A DNA stretch of 64,000 nt from Siphonodentalium dalli (lineage: Eukaryota > Mollusca > Scaphopoda > Gadilida > Siphonodentaliidae), in assembly GCA_032622095.1 (NCBI GenBank), contig CP136066.1:186658716-186722715 (forward strand), written 5' to 3'. The notes below the pieces were generated by a model, which saw only the letters and a list, made by a program, of their open reading frames with translations, did no database searches and had not been told where the DNA came from. Every line of letters begins with the position of its first letter. Position 1 is the first letter of the stretch. The translations under genes were made by a program, and so were the position numbers. Positions 56,201-63,622 of the stretch are shown piece after piece.

Positions 56201-58190
56201 TGTTTATGTATTATATTATGTTTGCATACTAGTACCCCTCTTGTGGGATCATACCATCACTTTTCACAGTGTACAGATTAATTGATTTTACAGTCAAATT
56301 CAGTTCATTGCACTTCATTGCATATTGCTTTATTGAATATTTTGGATATTTGCATAAATTTCACATGCACCAAGCCATTTAATAATTAATACATTTATCC
56401 AATACATGAATATTATTGTAATTTTCAATACTAATGGTGACATTTTACATATAGATACCAGTAGCTCCCAGCAATAATTGATCTGAAAATATCAACTAGG
56501 AAAGTCTCTTAGCAAGAGACATTAAACCAGGTTGGTGAGTGTGTACCTGTAAGCAGATACTAGTAGTAGTACATGTGTGCACATGTATATACAATTCTTA
56601 CTAGAATAGATGGCATATTGCCACAAATTAAGAATCAGGGGACCGAAGAATTCACCCCAAGCATTATTCCACATTTAAAATTTATTTTGGATAAAGTTAT
56701 TCACCAAAGTAAATATCTTTAATGCTGTTCTTATCATGAAAGGGTCACACCACAAATAAAACTTAGTGCCGGTAGCAATAGTTTTAAATATGTGATTTTG
56801 CGCTGAAATGTCTTGAGGATCGCAACATGTTGATGAATATGCATTCTGAGAAGACTTAAGTTGTTCGGCACTAAAACTCTTTGTTTTAGCTAGAAATTAT
56901 GAAAATCCTACTATAAATTAACTCTCTTTATTGTTAATTGAGACAATTTTCTTTGACTTGGGAGGTGGGGAATAAATTTTATTGAAATGACCATTTTAAT
57001 TATAAATTTCCAATAGTTACAAAGTGGTACCAGTTGCAACATTCCAAACTGGGAGGGGGGCTCAGACCAGATGATGAACCGCCATGGTAGCAGCCCCAAT
57101 GACATTGACATCTTAACTCACTGAAACTCAACGATACCAATAATAGCAAATATATCATGTGATATTCCTATACATACAGTGATATACTTTGATCTCATTA
57201 TCTTGTGTATGGTAAATTATTATATTCGTGCCATGTATCACAACAAAACGAGAATAATTTTACTATTCACTGAATTACTTTGAGGCTAGATCATGCCATG
57301 AATCTCTACTCTGGCTACCGCCAGTATAGATCATATTCCACTTGTACAAAACCGGGAACTTTTTGAAGTTTTGACAGGGAACCTTATAAAGTCGAAAACA
57401 TAACGCGGGGAATATATTTCTTAGTTGTTATCTTTTCCTTAATAATGTACGGTACTCTCTGTAGGCGAATGTTCCAACTCAAGGTCAAATGACCAATTTT
57501 GAATGGGGATTTCCATGCAAATCTGCGGAGCAAAAGTTATAGAGTTGCACATACTTGACTTCTGAGTGTGACTTGATGTGGTATTGGAAACAACAGTTAT
57601 TTATCAGGCGGGTCCGCTTGGTAAATTAAAATTTTTTGCAATATATATATTTTTGAGAATTTTTTATGGAATTACATCACTTGGCCTACATTTGAAAAAT
57701 CTATATAAAATTCAAAAATAAAAAAACAACATTATAATGGAACAAGTTCCAATCGTACCCCCCCCCCCCCCCACAAGATAAATACCTGTTGTTTCCAATT
57801 TCCATTATGCCACATCAAATCACACCCAGAAGTAGGTGCAACTCCTGGCAACTCTGTAACTTTTGTTCCGCAGATTTACATGGAAATCCCCATTCAAAAT
57901 TGGTCACTTGACATCCCCCTAAGACTCAGAGTAAGAGACAGATAATAACTAAGTAATATATTCCACGTGTTATTTTTTCGACTTTATATTTATAAGGTTC
58001 CCTGTCAAAACTTCAAAAAGTTCCAAGGTTTTGTACTGGTGGAGTATGACCTCTACTGGCGTTAGCCTGAGTAGAGATAGATGGTATGATCTACTTTGAG
58101 GTCAGAACATTATGCGTCGCTTTAATTTAAAGAACATTTATTCAATCAAATTCCGTTTACCTGAGTCGGACTCTGAGATTCTTCAGTCAT
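41062..58190 (-). CDS. GNPNAT1: Glucosamine 6-phosphate N-acetyltransferase, complete, six coding exons
   Basis: The enzyme transfers acetyl from acetyl-CoA to glucosamine 6-phosphate, giving N-acetylglucosamine 6-phosphate, a step in UDP-GlcNAc synthesis. Coding exons on the minus strand are 58161-58190, 55374-55533, 51068-51130, 44775-44905, 42428-42489 and 41062-41209. They join in frame to 594 bp, 197 residues; the human protein has 184. Landmarks: MFDPKLLEDLDFS (from residue 20), ISPENPGKCLIMRPMSIADY, GYIDLLKHLTKSGTVT (64-79), YYIIVIEDTKTG, RGRIEDVVVNPEYRGKQLGK (129-148, holding the acetyl-CoA pyrophosphate loop) and FYEKLGY (178-184). All introns are GT-AG, with phases 0, 1, 1, 1 and 2. 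Introns total about 16.5 kb and carry at least seven MITEs. Identification is from remembered similarity to human GNA1, strong over the whole length. Confidence 0.95.
41565..42175. repeat. Dispersed repeat with GATGGCTCCCATCT paragraphs
   Basis: Lies in GNPNAT1 intron 5. Phrases GATGGCTCCCATCTGGAGGT, GATGGCTCCCATCTAGTGGT and GATGGCTCCCATTTAGGTGT recur at about 41692, 41812 and 42014, each followed by CACC or CAACCC and a GATCCATATGAA box. The right edge (GGAAATTGTTGATGGACTGA, AAGTTGAGCCAAAAAGGGCC) resembles the repeat at 19925-20165. Confidence 0.55.
42265..42351. repeat. piggyBac-like MITE, truncated
   Basis: Right end only: CTATGGAAGACTCGCATACA to CTCCTGTCATAAAAGGGTTAA, matching the CCCTT family at 36500. 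A similar fragment is at 45112-45225. Confidence 0.55.
42428..42489 (-). CDS. GNPNAT1: GNPNAT1 coding exon 5
   Basis: Bounded by TTTCAG|AGAGGACGA and AACT|GTAAGT. Encodes RGRIEDVVVNPEYRGKQLGK plus two bases of Leu149. This is the most conserved part of the family, including the acetyl-CoA-binding RGKQLGK loop. Confidence 0.95.
42700..43440. repeat. Tandem repeat, unit about 160 bp, about 4.5 copies
   Basis: The phrase GCGAACTCGTTCTAGATACTG or a variant occurs at about 42713, 42847, 43007, 43167 and 43346. Each is followed by GTGAACTCATATACCAAAAA and ATTTGTGGAAATGAGCCCTG. The array ends in GGACAGACGGAACCCATTCC then GCGGGGGATAATAA, a repeat tail I recall from bivalves. It lies in GNPNAT1 intron 4. 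Confidence 0.82.
44252..44375. mobile_element. hAT-like MITE (CAAGCCT family), internally deleted
   Basis: CAGCCTTGAAATAGTGTGTC at the left and AAGACACACTATTTCCAGAC TTG at the right, with a single hairpin between. Lies in GNPNAT1 intron 4, directly beside the TA-flanked MITE. Confidence 0.7.
44383..44593. mobile_element. TA-flanked palindromic MITE, mariner-like, second copy
   Basis: TA|CAGTAATGCCCTAAATAATC at the left and TTAGGGCATTAATG|TA at the right. The whole element is a near-perfect palindrome centred near 44489 (GAAAGCTCTGTGAGAGCTTTC). It ends 180 bp from GNPNAT1 exon 4, in intron 4. Confidence 0.88.
44775..44905 (-). CDS. GNPNAT1: GNPNAT1 coding exon 4
   Basis: Acceptor TTTTCAG|ATGCT at 44905 and donor GCTGTG|GTAAGT at 44775. 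Encodes AFTNMQSNKDTYYIIVIEDT through LFLEQKFLRATAV, the central beta-strands of the GNAT fold. An ATG inside it begins a chance in-frame subset, not a start. Confidence 0.95.
45112..45225. repeat. piggyBac-like MITE, truncated
   Basis: TGGGTAACTCGCATATATAA GAGAATGCACTGGCACAGGA with a degraded right end. Same family as at 36500; lies in GNPNAT1 intron 3. Confidence 0.5.
45617..45698. repeat. 82-bp imperfect palindrome with CTACGAGATAACTCGTAG
   Basis: Left arm CTACGAGATAACTCGTAG CCGGCACTGGTGG and right arm CCACCAGTGCC AACTACGAGTTATCTCGTAG pair over about 33 bp with a few mismatches. The outer 18 bp of each arm is itself nearly palindromic. Lies in GNPNAT1 intron 3. Confidence 0.85.
45700..46960. 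other. GNPNAT1 intron 3, no recognised feature
   Basis: No exon recognised on either strand. The stretch 46470-46760 is less AT-rich and contains several CpG and GTGTG phrases, without other evidence for a gene. Confidence 0.35.
46969..47420. repeat. Dispersed repeat, two diverged copies plus a third at 48320
   Basis: TTTGGACAGGGTCGGACTTA to GAATTTTGTAAATCGGTTGA (46969-47105) recurs at 48320-48395 and 48836-48890, where it is split by a MITE. A more diverged version is at 47225-47400 in the same orientation. No coding sequence recognised. Confidence 0.7.
47838..48316. repeat. Dispersed repeat starting with an ACTTCCATG hairpin
   Basis: ATACTTCCATG TTTTA CATGGAAGTAT is a perfect short hairpin at about 47848-47874. 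The sequence after 47940 (AATGAGCATAGCTCAGTCAA) contains several GAGTTATCTCCC-type phrases. I believe it belongs to a molluscan dispersed repeat; evidence is limited to its appearance. Confidence 0.4.
48397..48796 (+). mobile_element. piggyBac-like MITE with twin hairpins, copy C
   Basis: TTAA|CCCTTTACCCAACAAACC at the left and TGTTGGGTAAAGGG|TTAA at the right, almost identical to copies A and D. It interrupts a copy of the repeat at 46969, so it is younger than that repeat. Lies in GNPNAT1 intron 3. Confidence 0.92.
48891..50570. other. GNPNAT1 intron 3, no recognised feature
   Basis: No exon recognised. At 48940-49030 there is a short array of GGTGAGACCA phrases (GGTGAGACCAGGCCAAGG and GGTGAGACCAGGCTGACC). 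Confidence 0.4.
50583..51000. repeat. Tandem repeat, unit about 120-135 bp, three copies
   Basis: GAGGTCAAGGACACGRYYRC-type phrases start units near 50636, 50759 and 50880; each continues with CCTGCCCATATTGTTC-type sequence and CCAAATTTGAGTCGGATCG. The array ends GATCGAGCAGTTTTCGAGTC TATAACACACACA, a tail typical of dispersed repeats I know from bivalves. It ends about 70 bp from exon 3 of GNPNAT1. Confidence 0.85.
51068..51130 (-). CDS. GNPNAT1: GNPNAT1 coding exon 3
   Basis: A 63-bp exon between CTTTCAG|GATAT and GCAA|GTATGC, phase 1 at both ends. Encodes YIDLLKHLTKSGTVTQEMFA and half codons each side. It fits the human sequence [20 protein letters not shown] well, and without it the flanking exons would lack this helix. 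Confidence 0.92.
51202..51662. mobile_element. hAT-like MITE (CAAGCCT family), complete copy
   Basis: Ends CAAGCCTGAGTTTAGTGTGC and GAACTCAGACTTG, flanked by TTCCGGTG (51194-51201) and TTCCAGTG (51663-51670), an 8-bp duplication with one change. Two hairpins and interior as in the copy at 37649. It sits 71 bp upstream of the GNPNAT1 exon 3 acceptor. Confidence 0.88.
51759..52258. mobile_element. Foldback element, TAGATCATGCC ends, 9-bp duplication, copy 1
   Basis: Arms of about 200 bp: TAGATCATGCCATGAATCTC at the left and GGCATGACATGATCTA at the right. Flanks CATATGGAT and CGTATGTAT match at 7 of 9 positions. A second copy at 57287-58093 has a clearer 9-bp duplication. Long terminal repeats with 9-bp duplications suggest the Mutator superfamily, on this evidence only. 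Confidence 0.75.
52362..52751 (+). mobile_element. piggyBac-like MITE with twin hairpins, copy D
   Basis: TTAA|CCCTTTACCCAACAAACC at the left and TGTTGGGTAAAGGG|TTAA at the right; about 10 bp shorter than copies A and C near the left end. Lies in GNPNAT1 intron 2. Confidence 0.92.
52789..53184 (-). pseudogene. Unrecognised coding-like stretch with one in-frame stop
   Basis: On the minus strand one frame runs from 53184 to 52789, interrupted only by a TGA at about 52972-52974. It reads PCYDQNGV, a segment with CFEPITFLYCPDCDDGMHDL, then after the stop SVAQNGSTFIKTAHCALIID. The CxxC-containing phrase looks protein-like. I cannot assign a family; it may be a decayed transposon gene or chance. 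Confidence 0.25.
53185..54065. other. GNPNAT1 intron 2, no recognised feature
   Basis: No exon recognised; AT-rich sequence with short frames on both strands that lack coding character. Confidence 0.4.
54070..54442. repeat. Minisatellite, unit about 46-56 bp, about 7.5 copies
   Basis: Units of the form GATGTGGAGAGGTTTTAATG GACCTATACAGAACACTACT TATTT; two units carry an extra ACATGTA. Units alternate loosely between TGACCTCTACAG and GGACCTATACAG, suggesting a higher-order dimer. Confidence 0.92.
54443..55373. other. GNPNAT1 intron 2, no recognised feature
   Basis: No exon recognised. AT-rich, with short TGTCTCTTT repeats at about 54869-54895. Confidence 0.4.
55374..55533 (-). CDS. GNPNAT1: GNPNAT1 coding exon 2
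   Basis: Acceptor TTACAG|AATAT and donor AGAG|GTAAGT. Encodes NINGSDEVYMFDPKLLEDLD, then CQYEPPISPENPGKCLIMRP and MSIADYDRG with one base carried over. MFDPKLL matches the human MFDPSLL start region. Confidence 0.95.
55632..55853. mobile_element. hAT-like MITE (CAAGCCT family), left-truncated
   Basis: Begins inside the left hairpin (TACCGCATAGTGGGCTGGCA) and ends AATGACAGGCACACTAAACT CGGGCTC. It lies about 100 bp upstream of GNPNAT1 exon 2, in intron 1. Open frames through it are hairpin artefacts. Confidence 0.72.
55860..57277. other. GNPNAT1 intron 1, no recognised feature
   Basis: No exon recognised. A short inverted phrase pair (GGGAGAAGTCACTTCTCCCT at about 55881) is present near the left edge. 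Confidence 0.4.
57287..58093. mobile_element. Foldback element, TAGATCATGCC ends, 9-bp duplication, copy 2
   Basis: Flanked by CTTTGAGGC (57278-57286) and CTTTGAGGT (58094-58102), 8 of 9 matching. Arms of about 350 bp pair: TAGATCATGCCATGAATCTC with GATGGTATGATCTA, and inside, CATGCAAATCTGCGGAGCAA with TTGTTCCGCAGATTTACATG. A poly-C run lies at about 57760-57772 in the loop. It ends only 67 bp from the GNPNAT1 exon 1 donor. Confidence 0.85.
58161..58190 (-). CDS. GNPNAT1: GNPNAT1 coding exon 1
   Basis: ATG at 58190-58188 encodes MTEESQSPTQ and ends at CAG|GTAAAC, phase 0, joining exon 2 in frame. This exon is too short to find by length; I chose it because it offers a start codon, a donor and the right phase. 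The N-terminus is poorly conserved, so it is less certain than the other exons. Confidence 0.75.
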
Positions 58191-58715
58191 TGTAAACAAT
58201 CTGTTGCTGCAGTGATGAGAATGTCTTGTTTGAAACCAACGAAACAGTTATTTCATCATGAAGTACAACTCGCAGACAGTCAAGTGCAGTTTTCTAAAAC
58301 TGAAGTGACACACGTCGCACATCTTATTGATCGGGTCATGGCCCTTCCTTGAAATTGAATGAAAGTTGAAATGTCAAAATAAAGGCTATAAAGCGTTATT
58401 TTCTTCAGATGTAACAACGAATATCCTTATTTAAATAATTATACTTATATATACACTAAATAATATATAGCAAATTTATCTTCAACATTTTATAAAAATG
58501 TGTATTATTAATGTGAAATATTAGAATATGAAATATTCACTTTTGTTAGAGAGTCAGTAAACATGGCCGCGCCCATGATCAAATCTCGTTCAGCGATAAT
58601 GGAATAAAACTAATTTTTAAGTAGATATTTAGGCGTTGAACGACTCTAAGTTATGCCAGACGTAGCACACTATTAGCGTATAACATAACGCAACAGTATC
58701 TTAAACGACTCCACG
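58191..58715. promoter_or_regulatory. Putative bidirectional promoter between GNPNAT1 and CRLS1
   Basis: The two start codons lie 525 bp apart on opposite strands, so this stretch must hold both 5' UTRs and, unless there are upstream exons, both promoters. No TATA box is obvious. On the CRLS1 side an ATG at 58563 opens a 14-codon frame ending at 58607 (TAA), a possible upstream ORF within a CpG-containing patch (ATGGCCGCGCCCATG). Confidence 0.55.
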
Positions 58716-59207
58716 ATGTCATGTTTGATTTTTCCAATTCGACAGACTTTGTTGAGGAGCAATAGTTCGAAATTAGGTGATACGGTTAAAATATTCACTT
58801 CGAACATTTCAACAGTTCGAGATACTTCACAGAATGTCAGGAGTGTATTCAAACCTTGTGATTCTAATCGAACTAGTATTGAAAAACATGTTACCCATCC
58901 AATAAACTGTGTATCATTTTTCCAGAGAACGACAGCAAATGTGCCGGTGAATGCAACTGTGGACAATAGCTATCACTTTTATCAGTTGCGCAGCATACAC
59001 CGAGGAATATCATATACCTCAGAATGTCCAACATCAAGACGGGGTGAAGGAGTGATTGATCACAGAATCAGTTTTGCTAAAAATGATGTATTGGAGAGTG
59101 AATCTGCTAAAAATAAGAAACCTGTGACAATTATCAGTCATGATAATTCAGGAGAGAAACAGTCACAGAATAATATTACTGTGAGCAACATTGTAGGCCT
59201 ATATCAG
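58716..59207 (+). CDS. CRLS1: CRLS1 coding exon 1 (mitochondrial presequence)
   Basis: Starts MSCLIFPIRQTLLRSNSSKL and ends SNIVGLYQ at CAG|GTTAAA, phase 0. The donor is weak; an alternative, ATT|GTAGGC at 59192, is also phase 0 but would remove GLYQ, which matches the family. The N-terminal 30 residues have four positive and no negative charges before Asp22, typical of import signals. Confidence 0.85.
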
Positions 59208-61381
59208 GTTAAACTTAACATATTGCAATATGTATTTAGAATATGTTTCAATATATTTACATTCTAGAAAAGGCTTAATGGTACACTTACATGTAGTGTT
59301 GAAACGATTAGCGATTTTAAGGAATCGACTAGTCGCCAGAGGTAATCGACTACTAGTCGGACCCCTTCTAAGAGTTCCTGTTTCTATGCCCATATGACGT
59401 ATAAAATGGGCCATGTGGCATCGCAGTTTCGAGTATCCAACTCTTCCGTGTCAGAACGTTCAAACGGAAAGCACGTGAACTACATGTATGTAATCTCCGT
59501 TTTGCCCGTGAGTCTCCCAATTTGATGTATTAAACCCGGCTCTCCTGCAACCTCCATATAATCTCACGGTTTGGGGAATGCAGGTAATAAAAACATTTTA
59601 TCTAAACAAAAATTGTCGCCGGTAACCTGGAAATAAATAGGCAAGTCTCGTTCGCAAGTCTCGCTACTAGTAACGAGATGTCGGGTGTGTTCTATTGTCT
59701 CTCTGAATTGGTGCCTCATGTGTCGCCGGGGGGGGGGGGGTGGGGGGGTTGGGAGGGGGTATGGGTATAAGAATGATCTAGAATTTATTCAGTTACTGAG
59801 TTGGCTTTACCAGCTTGACTTGTCGCGAATTATGTTTCGTATATCATTGAAGCCATTTTGTTGCATCATTACTCTAGTATTACATGTGCGTCAGTGAGAA
59901 GTTATCACTGGTCAATTGCGTCCCATGGAATTAGACAGTGTTAAGTCGGCAGCGGCACTTTGAACATGTCTTTGATGATCAACATAAAAGAAACTGCACC
60001 TACACGTGCATACATTGGGTTCAGTTCAAGTCATGGAGTTCACCGCCCGTGCATGACTGGCAGTGGCATCGTCAAAGGAACAATGCAATAAGGCTTTAAG
60101 AAGTTAATATGTGTTAACTGTTACAGATTACATGATAATATGGCCGTGCAATGGCACTGCTGTCATGATAGCACATACCGGTAGGTACTGATTTTTCCTG
60201 ACTAGTCGACTAGCAGATTTCGGGATCGACTAATTTAATAATCGCATCGATTTCGACTAGTCGATTAATCGTTTCAACACTAGGTACACTTATTATTTCT
60301 ACTTAGTCCTACATGTACATGTCATTCATGCTGAATGGGTTATTGTCACAAGGCATCAATCACATTCGTTTCCAGCATTTCAAATCGATCACAAATGTAG
60401 CCACCTTTTCAAGAGCGATCACATTCATAATTTCGTAGCCAGCTTTTCATATTCATGTGGGTCCAATGAACGAGGCTAATTGTTTGGTTAATCATAATCT
60501 TGAGTAGATGTCAGAATGAAAAATACTTACATTTATAAGGGAGGAAATGAATTAAATATTAGTTATTCTGTACCTAATGTTAATGGGGATAGAGGCCTGA
60601 AAATATGGTGCCGGACATTTGCAGAATAAGGTCCCCAGGTAATTTAGTGACGCTACCCCCGCACAGTGGGCTAGGTTCACCAAATTCATTCTCTGAGGAC
60701 AAGCGATAAGCAAAACACTGAACACCATGGCAATTTGTTTAGGAGCTCTGTGTAGGCTTTTAAATGTGTCTCAGACAAATCAAAAATCAAACTGAAAGAG
60801 ACAACATCGTCAAAACAGTTATGACATCAGCACTTGTTACAATTTAATTCCCTCAACATTTTCAATTTATGGTTCTAAATCTTCTCCTGACAAAAATGTG
60901 TATGTGGATTTTAACACTATGACTATGGTAACAGTCAGCTTTTTTAAAAGAACCATCTCCATGTTAGGAACAGATCTGAGTGGGAAGGGAATTTACTGTT
61001 CATGGTAATAGTAACCGTTTTATTCAAGAAAAGGGAAATGACATTATAATTTATGCATTATCCTTTGCAGTATGTTTTTCTACAGGTATGTCAAAATTAC
61101 TCACATATGTCAACCAATTTCATTCATATTTGGTTGACCTATGGTAATACTAGTAGCAATACTGTAGCATGTTATTTTTTTTCAATTTGGTTTTACATTT
61201 TGCTCACTTTTATATTATGTTTATGCATTTATATTTTCTTCAGAAAGAAAAAATAACGACAATCCCCAACTTACTGACTGTGTCCAGAATGATAGCAGCT
61301 CCTGTGATAGGCTGTCTTGTTGGAAACTCGATGTTTGATTGGGCTTTAGGAGTGTTCGTATGCGCTGGTCTAACAGATTTG
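58716..61381 (+). CDS. CRLS1: Cardiolipin synthase, 5' part (exons 1 and 2)
   Basis: Cardiolipin synthase makes cardiolipin from CDP-diacylglycerol and phosphatidylglycerol in the mitochondrial inner membrane. Exon 1 (58716-59207) encodes 164 residues, rich in Ser, Asn, Arg and Thr with few acidic residues at the start, as expected of a mitochondrial targeting region. Exon 2 (61244-61381) encodes 46 residues, beginning KEKITTIPNLLTVSRMIAAP and ending GVFVCAGLTDL. Across the junction the phrase GLYQ-KEKITTIPN matches the LYENPWTIPN region of the human protein. The D in TDL is the first Asp of the CDP-alcohol phosphotransferase motif; its remainder (DG..AR) must be in exon 3, beyond the window. 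Identification of exon 2 is firm; exon 1 is supported by frame, phase and position. Confidence 0.9.
59294..60282. mobile_element. hAT-like non-autonomous element in CRLS1 intron 1
   Basis: Ends TAGTGTTGAAACGATTA and TAATCGTTTCAACACTA are exact inverses. Subterminal parts are full of GACTAGTCG and ATCGACTA variants. GGTACACT lies directly after the right end (60283-60290) and again at 59280-59287, six bases before the left end, so the 8-bp duplication is probable with a small left-edge change. A G-rich stretch is at 59729-59760. No transposase inside. Confidence 0.82.
59729..59760 (+). other. G-rich tract, possible G-quadruplex
   Basis: About 28 of 32 bases are G, broken by single T or TT and A. 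It lies on the sense strand of CRLS1 intron 1, inside the hAT-like element. At least four runs of four or more G fit a quadruplex pattern. Confidence 0.6.
60591..60712. mobile_element. hAT-like MITE (CAAGCCT family), truncated
   Basis: AGGCCTGAAAATATGGTGCC GGACATTTGCAGAATAAGG, then one degraded hairpin. The end matches the right end of the copy at 34122-34545. In CRLS1 intron 1. Confidence 0.65.
61244..61381 (+). CDS. CRLS1: CRLS1 coding exon 2
   Basis: Acceptor TTTTCTTCAG|AAAGAA and donor GATTTG|GTGAGT, 138 bp, phase 0 at both ends. Encodes KEKITTIPNLLTVSRMIAAP, a first hydrophobic segment (PVIGCLVG), then WALGVFVCAGLTDL. TIPNLLTVSR is a signature of cardiolipin and phosphatidylglycerophosphate synthases. 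Confidence 0.95.
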
Positions 61382-62094
61382 GTGAGTTACATGTAGTATG
61401 TTGAACAGCTGTATTGGTAAAGTTTGCACCCATGATCTCTGAAATGTTGATTATTAGAGTAAGCTGGATCTCCAAATCTCTCCTAATTGACCCACAACCT
61501 CTATCAAAGAGACAATTAACGAGATGGCAGCGATTTTGGAATATTTTACATTTTCAATTACTCAGGCAGTTTATGATGGAAACATCTACCGGTATTAAAT
61601 ATAAAATGCATGTTTTTTTTGTTTAGTTAAAATGGGCACATACATGTACATGTACATGTGTGGGTTAGAAACGTTGAGGCCAAAACCAAAATACCTGTGT
61701 TTAGGGTTTCCCTACTAACCCTTGAAAAAGGTGCCTACCCAAAACTTTTCATTGGACTGTAGACACAGATATTTTTTTTTTGCTCAGTGGGAAGGGCATC
61801 GAATGGTATCTTACCCATTTTCAAACCTCTCCTATTGAAAAGATTTAGAAGTTTTATTAGTCTAGTGCTCTGACTAATTCAAGATTAACAATATCTAGTA
61901 TTGAACCTTTCAATTAATCTGAATTGTGAAGCATTCTAGATTGAATTGTCAATGACCCAATAGAATTTAGAATAAAAAAATAAAAATTCCTACCCACCTA
62001 CCCTAATTATTTTTGACCATGTAACCCTAAAATCTGGTATTATTTTTTTTGGCCTGATATGTTATTCAATCAAGACAGCTGGTGTAGATGTATC
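61382..62094. other. CRLS1 intron 2, no recognised feature
   Basis: No exon recognised. Exon 3, which should begin with the LDG..AR part of the catalytic motif, was not found here or further downstream in the window. Confidence 0.5.
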
Positions 62095-62240
62095 TGAGGC
62101 TATGACTATTCGGTGAGATTTTGGAGATCCTGGGTATTCTAATCAATGTTTACAGATCATGGGTAAAGTCCGGTACTCAAATCAATGTTTTGAGCACCTG
62201 ATACCCTAATCAACGGAAATATGCAAACTTGAACATTTCA
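62095..62240. repeat. Eroded copy of the 29-bp minisatellite locus
   Basis: Three or four diverged units (GAGATCCTGGGTATTCTAAT CAATG and so on) followed by ACGGAAATATGCAAACTTGA, the same order as at 33900-33985. The minisatellite and its right flank therefore belong to one dispersed repeat. Confidence 0.72.
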
Positions 62241-62254
62241 GCCTTATTACTAGT

Positions 62255-63613
62255 TAGTCCAAGTCTTCTTGTACTAAAACCAGCTAAGATATTGGGATGG
62301 CGATGCTGGCGTTTAGTCCAAGACCGCCCTATATGCTCGCTTATGACACGGCTTAAGCGTTAGTGACCCGCTCAAATAAAACCATAATTATATGAAATAA
62401 AATATCACAATTGCGACAATAAACGGATATTTTCCGCAGAAGACATGCTATTTTATCTGAAACCCACATCAGTTGTGAATTTAAAACGGTAATTTAATGC
62501 GAAAAGAGACATTTACCTCAATGTTTACAATTTTTTAAAAGTATACGAACTCGGTTGACCTCGCGAACTGTGTTCGGCATTTTCCGTTGAAAATATTCCG
62601 TAGATTTTGGACAACAACGCAAATTACGAAGAATTCTCCATTGTAATCGTAATTATGTGTGTCAATAAATAAAATAATAAATAGATTAATTAAACATTGA
62701 AGATATAAATGTAATACATTAAATAAATTACGGGGAATTACAACCCTCTCAAAGTTTAAAACAGTGTAAACACAACGAGTATTAGAATAAATAATATGGT
62801 GCTACATTTCCCACATTTGGTGGACTTCGGCGAAATTAAGATATATACTAAGCGAACAGAGCAATATACTGCTCTTGTTAAGCACACAAACAATCAAACA
62901 AAATTTGTATAAATTTTTAACCTTAAGTTTGAAAAGTCCCACTAAAACGGAAGAACTATATTTCGAAACTGTGTGATTCGGTTCTCCGATTATTTTATCA
63001 ACACAAAAGTCAAAATGGATGAAAATCACACGGATGGAAAGTCAGACACAAGAGTTCTAATTTGCTCCAATTTTGACAAGTTGCTTGCGAAAATTGTCAA
63101 CAAAACTACCGTTCTGATCCTCCATTATGTCATTAAGTTTTTAGTGCGGGAATTGTTCTGAAAGCACATAGAAAACTGGACTTTCGGGCGATCGGTTTTC
63201 GCAATTTTTGTTCGGAAAACCCGCGCTATATATAGAAACGGAAAGTAGAATTCCCAGAACAAACAGCGGATTATGCCGAACTTATTCGGACCACTTCGGC
63301 TTTCGGTTAAAACGTAAACAAACAGAGAAACAAATCGATGTTTATGGCAATCAACCGGAATATTCTATGTGTAATTTAACATTAAAGTTAGATTATTATA
63401 CACCATTGTGACCATAAGATGTAAGCCTTTCCGATGTATATAGCATCATGTATTGATTTGCTAGGTAAATCGAGTAAAATACACCACAGATTCCCGCCAC
63501 AGATCGTGGGCGTAAGTCGTGTGGTAGGATTGGTATGCAAGCGGGCTTGGACTAAACGCCAGCATCGCCATCCCAATATCTTAGCTGGTTTTAGTACAAG
63601 AAGACTTGGACTA
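62255..63613. mobile_element. 1.36-kb element, TAGTCCAAG ends, perfect 9-bp duplication
   Basis: Terminal inverted repeats of about 72 bp start TAGTCCAAGTCTTCTTGTAC; ATTACTAGT flanks both sides exactly (62246-62254 and 63614-63622). A truncated relative is at 15455-15713. Nine-base duplications and long terminal repeats are typical of Mutator-like elements, so this is probably a non-autonomous member; no transposase is recognised in its interior. Located in CRLS1 intron 2 or beyond. Confidence 0.87.
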
Positions 63614-63622
63614 ATTACTAGT

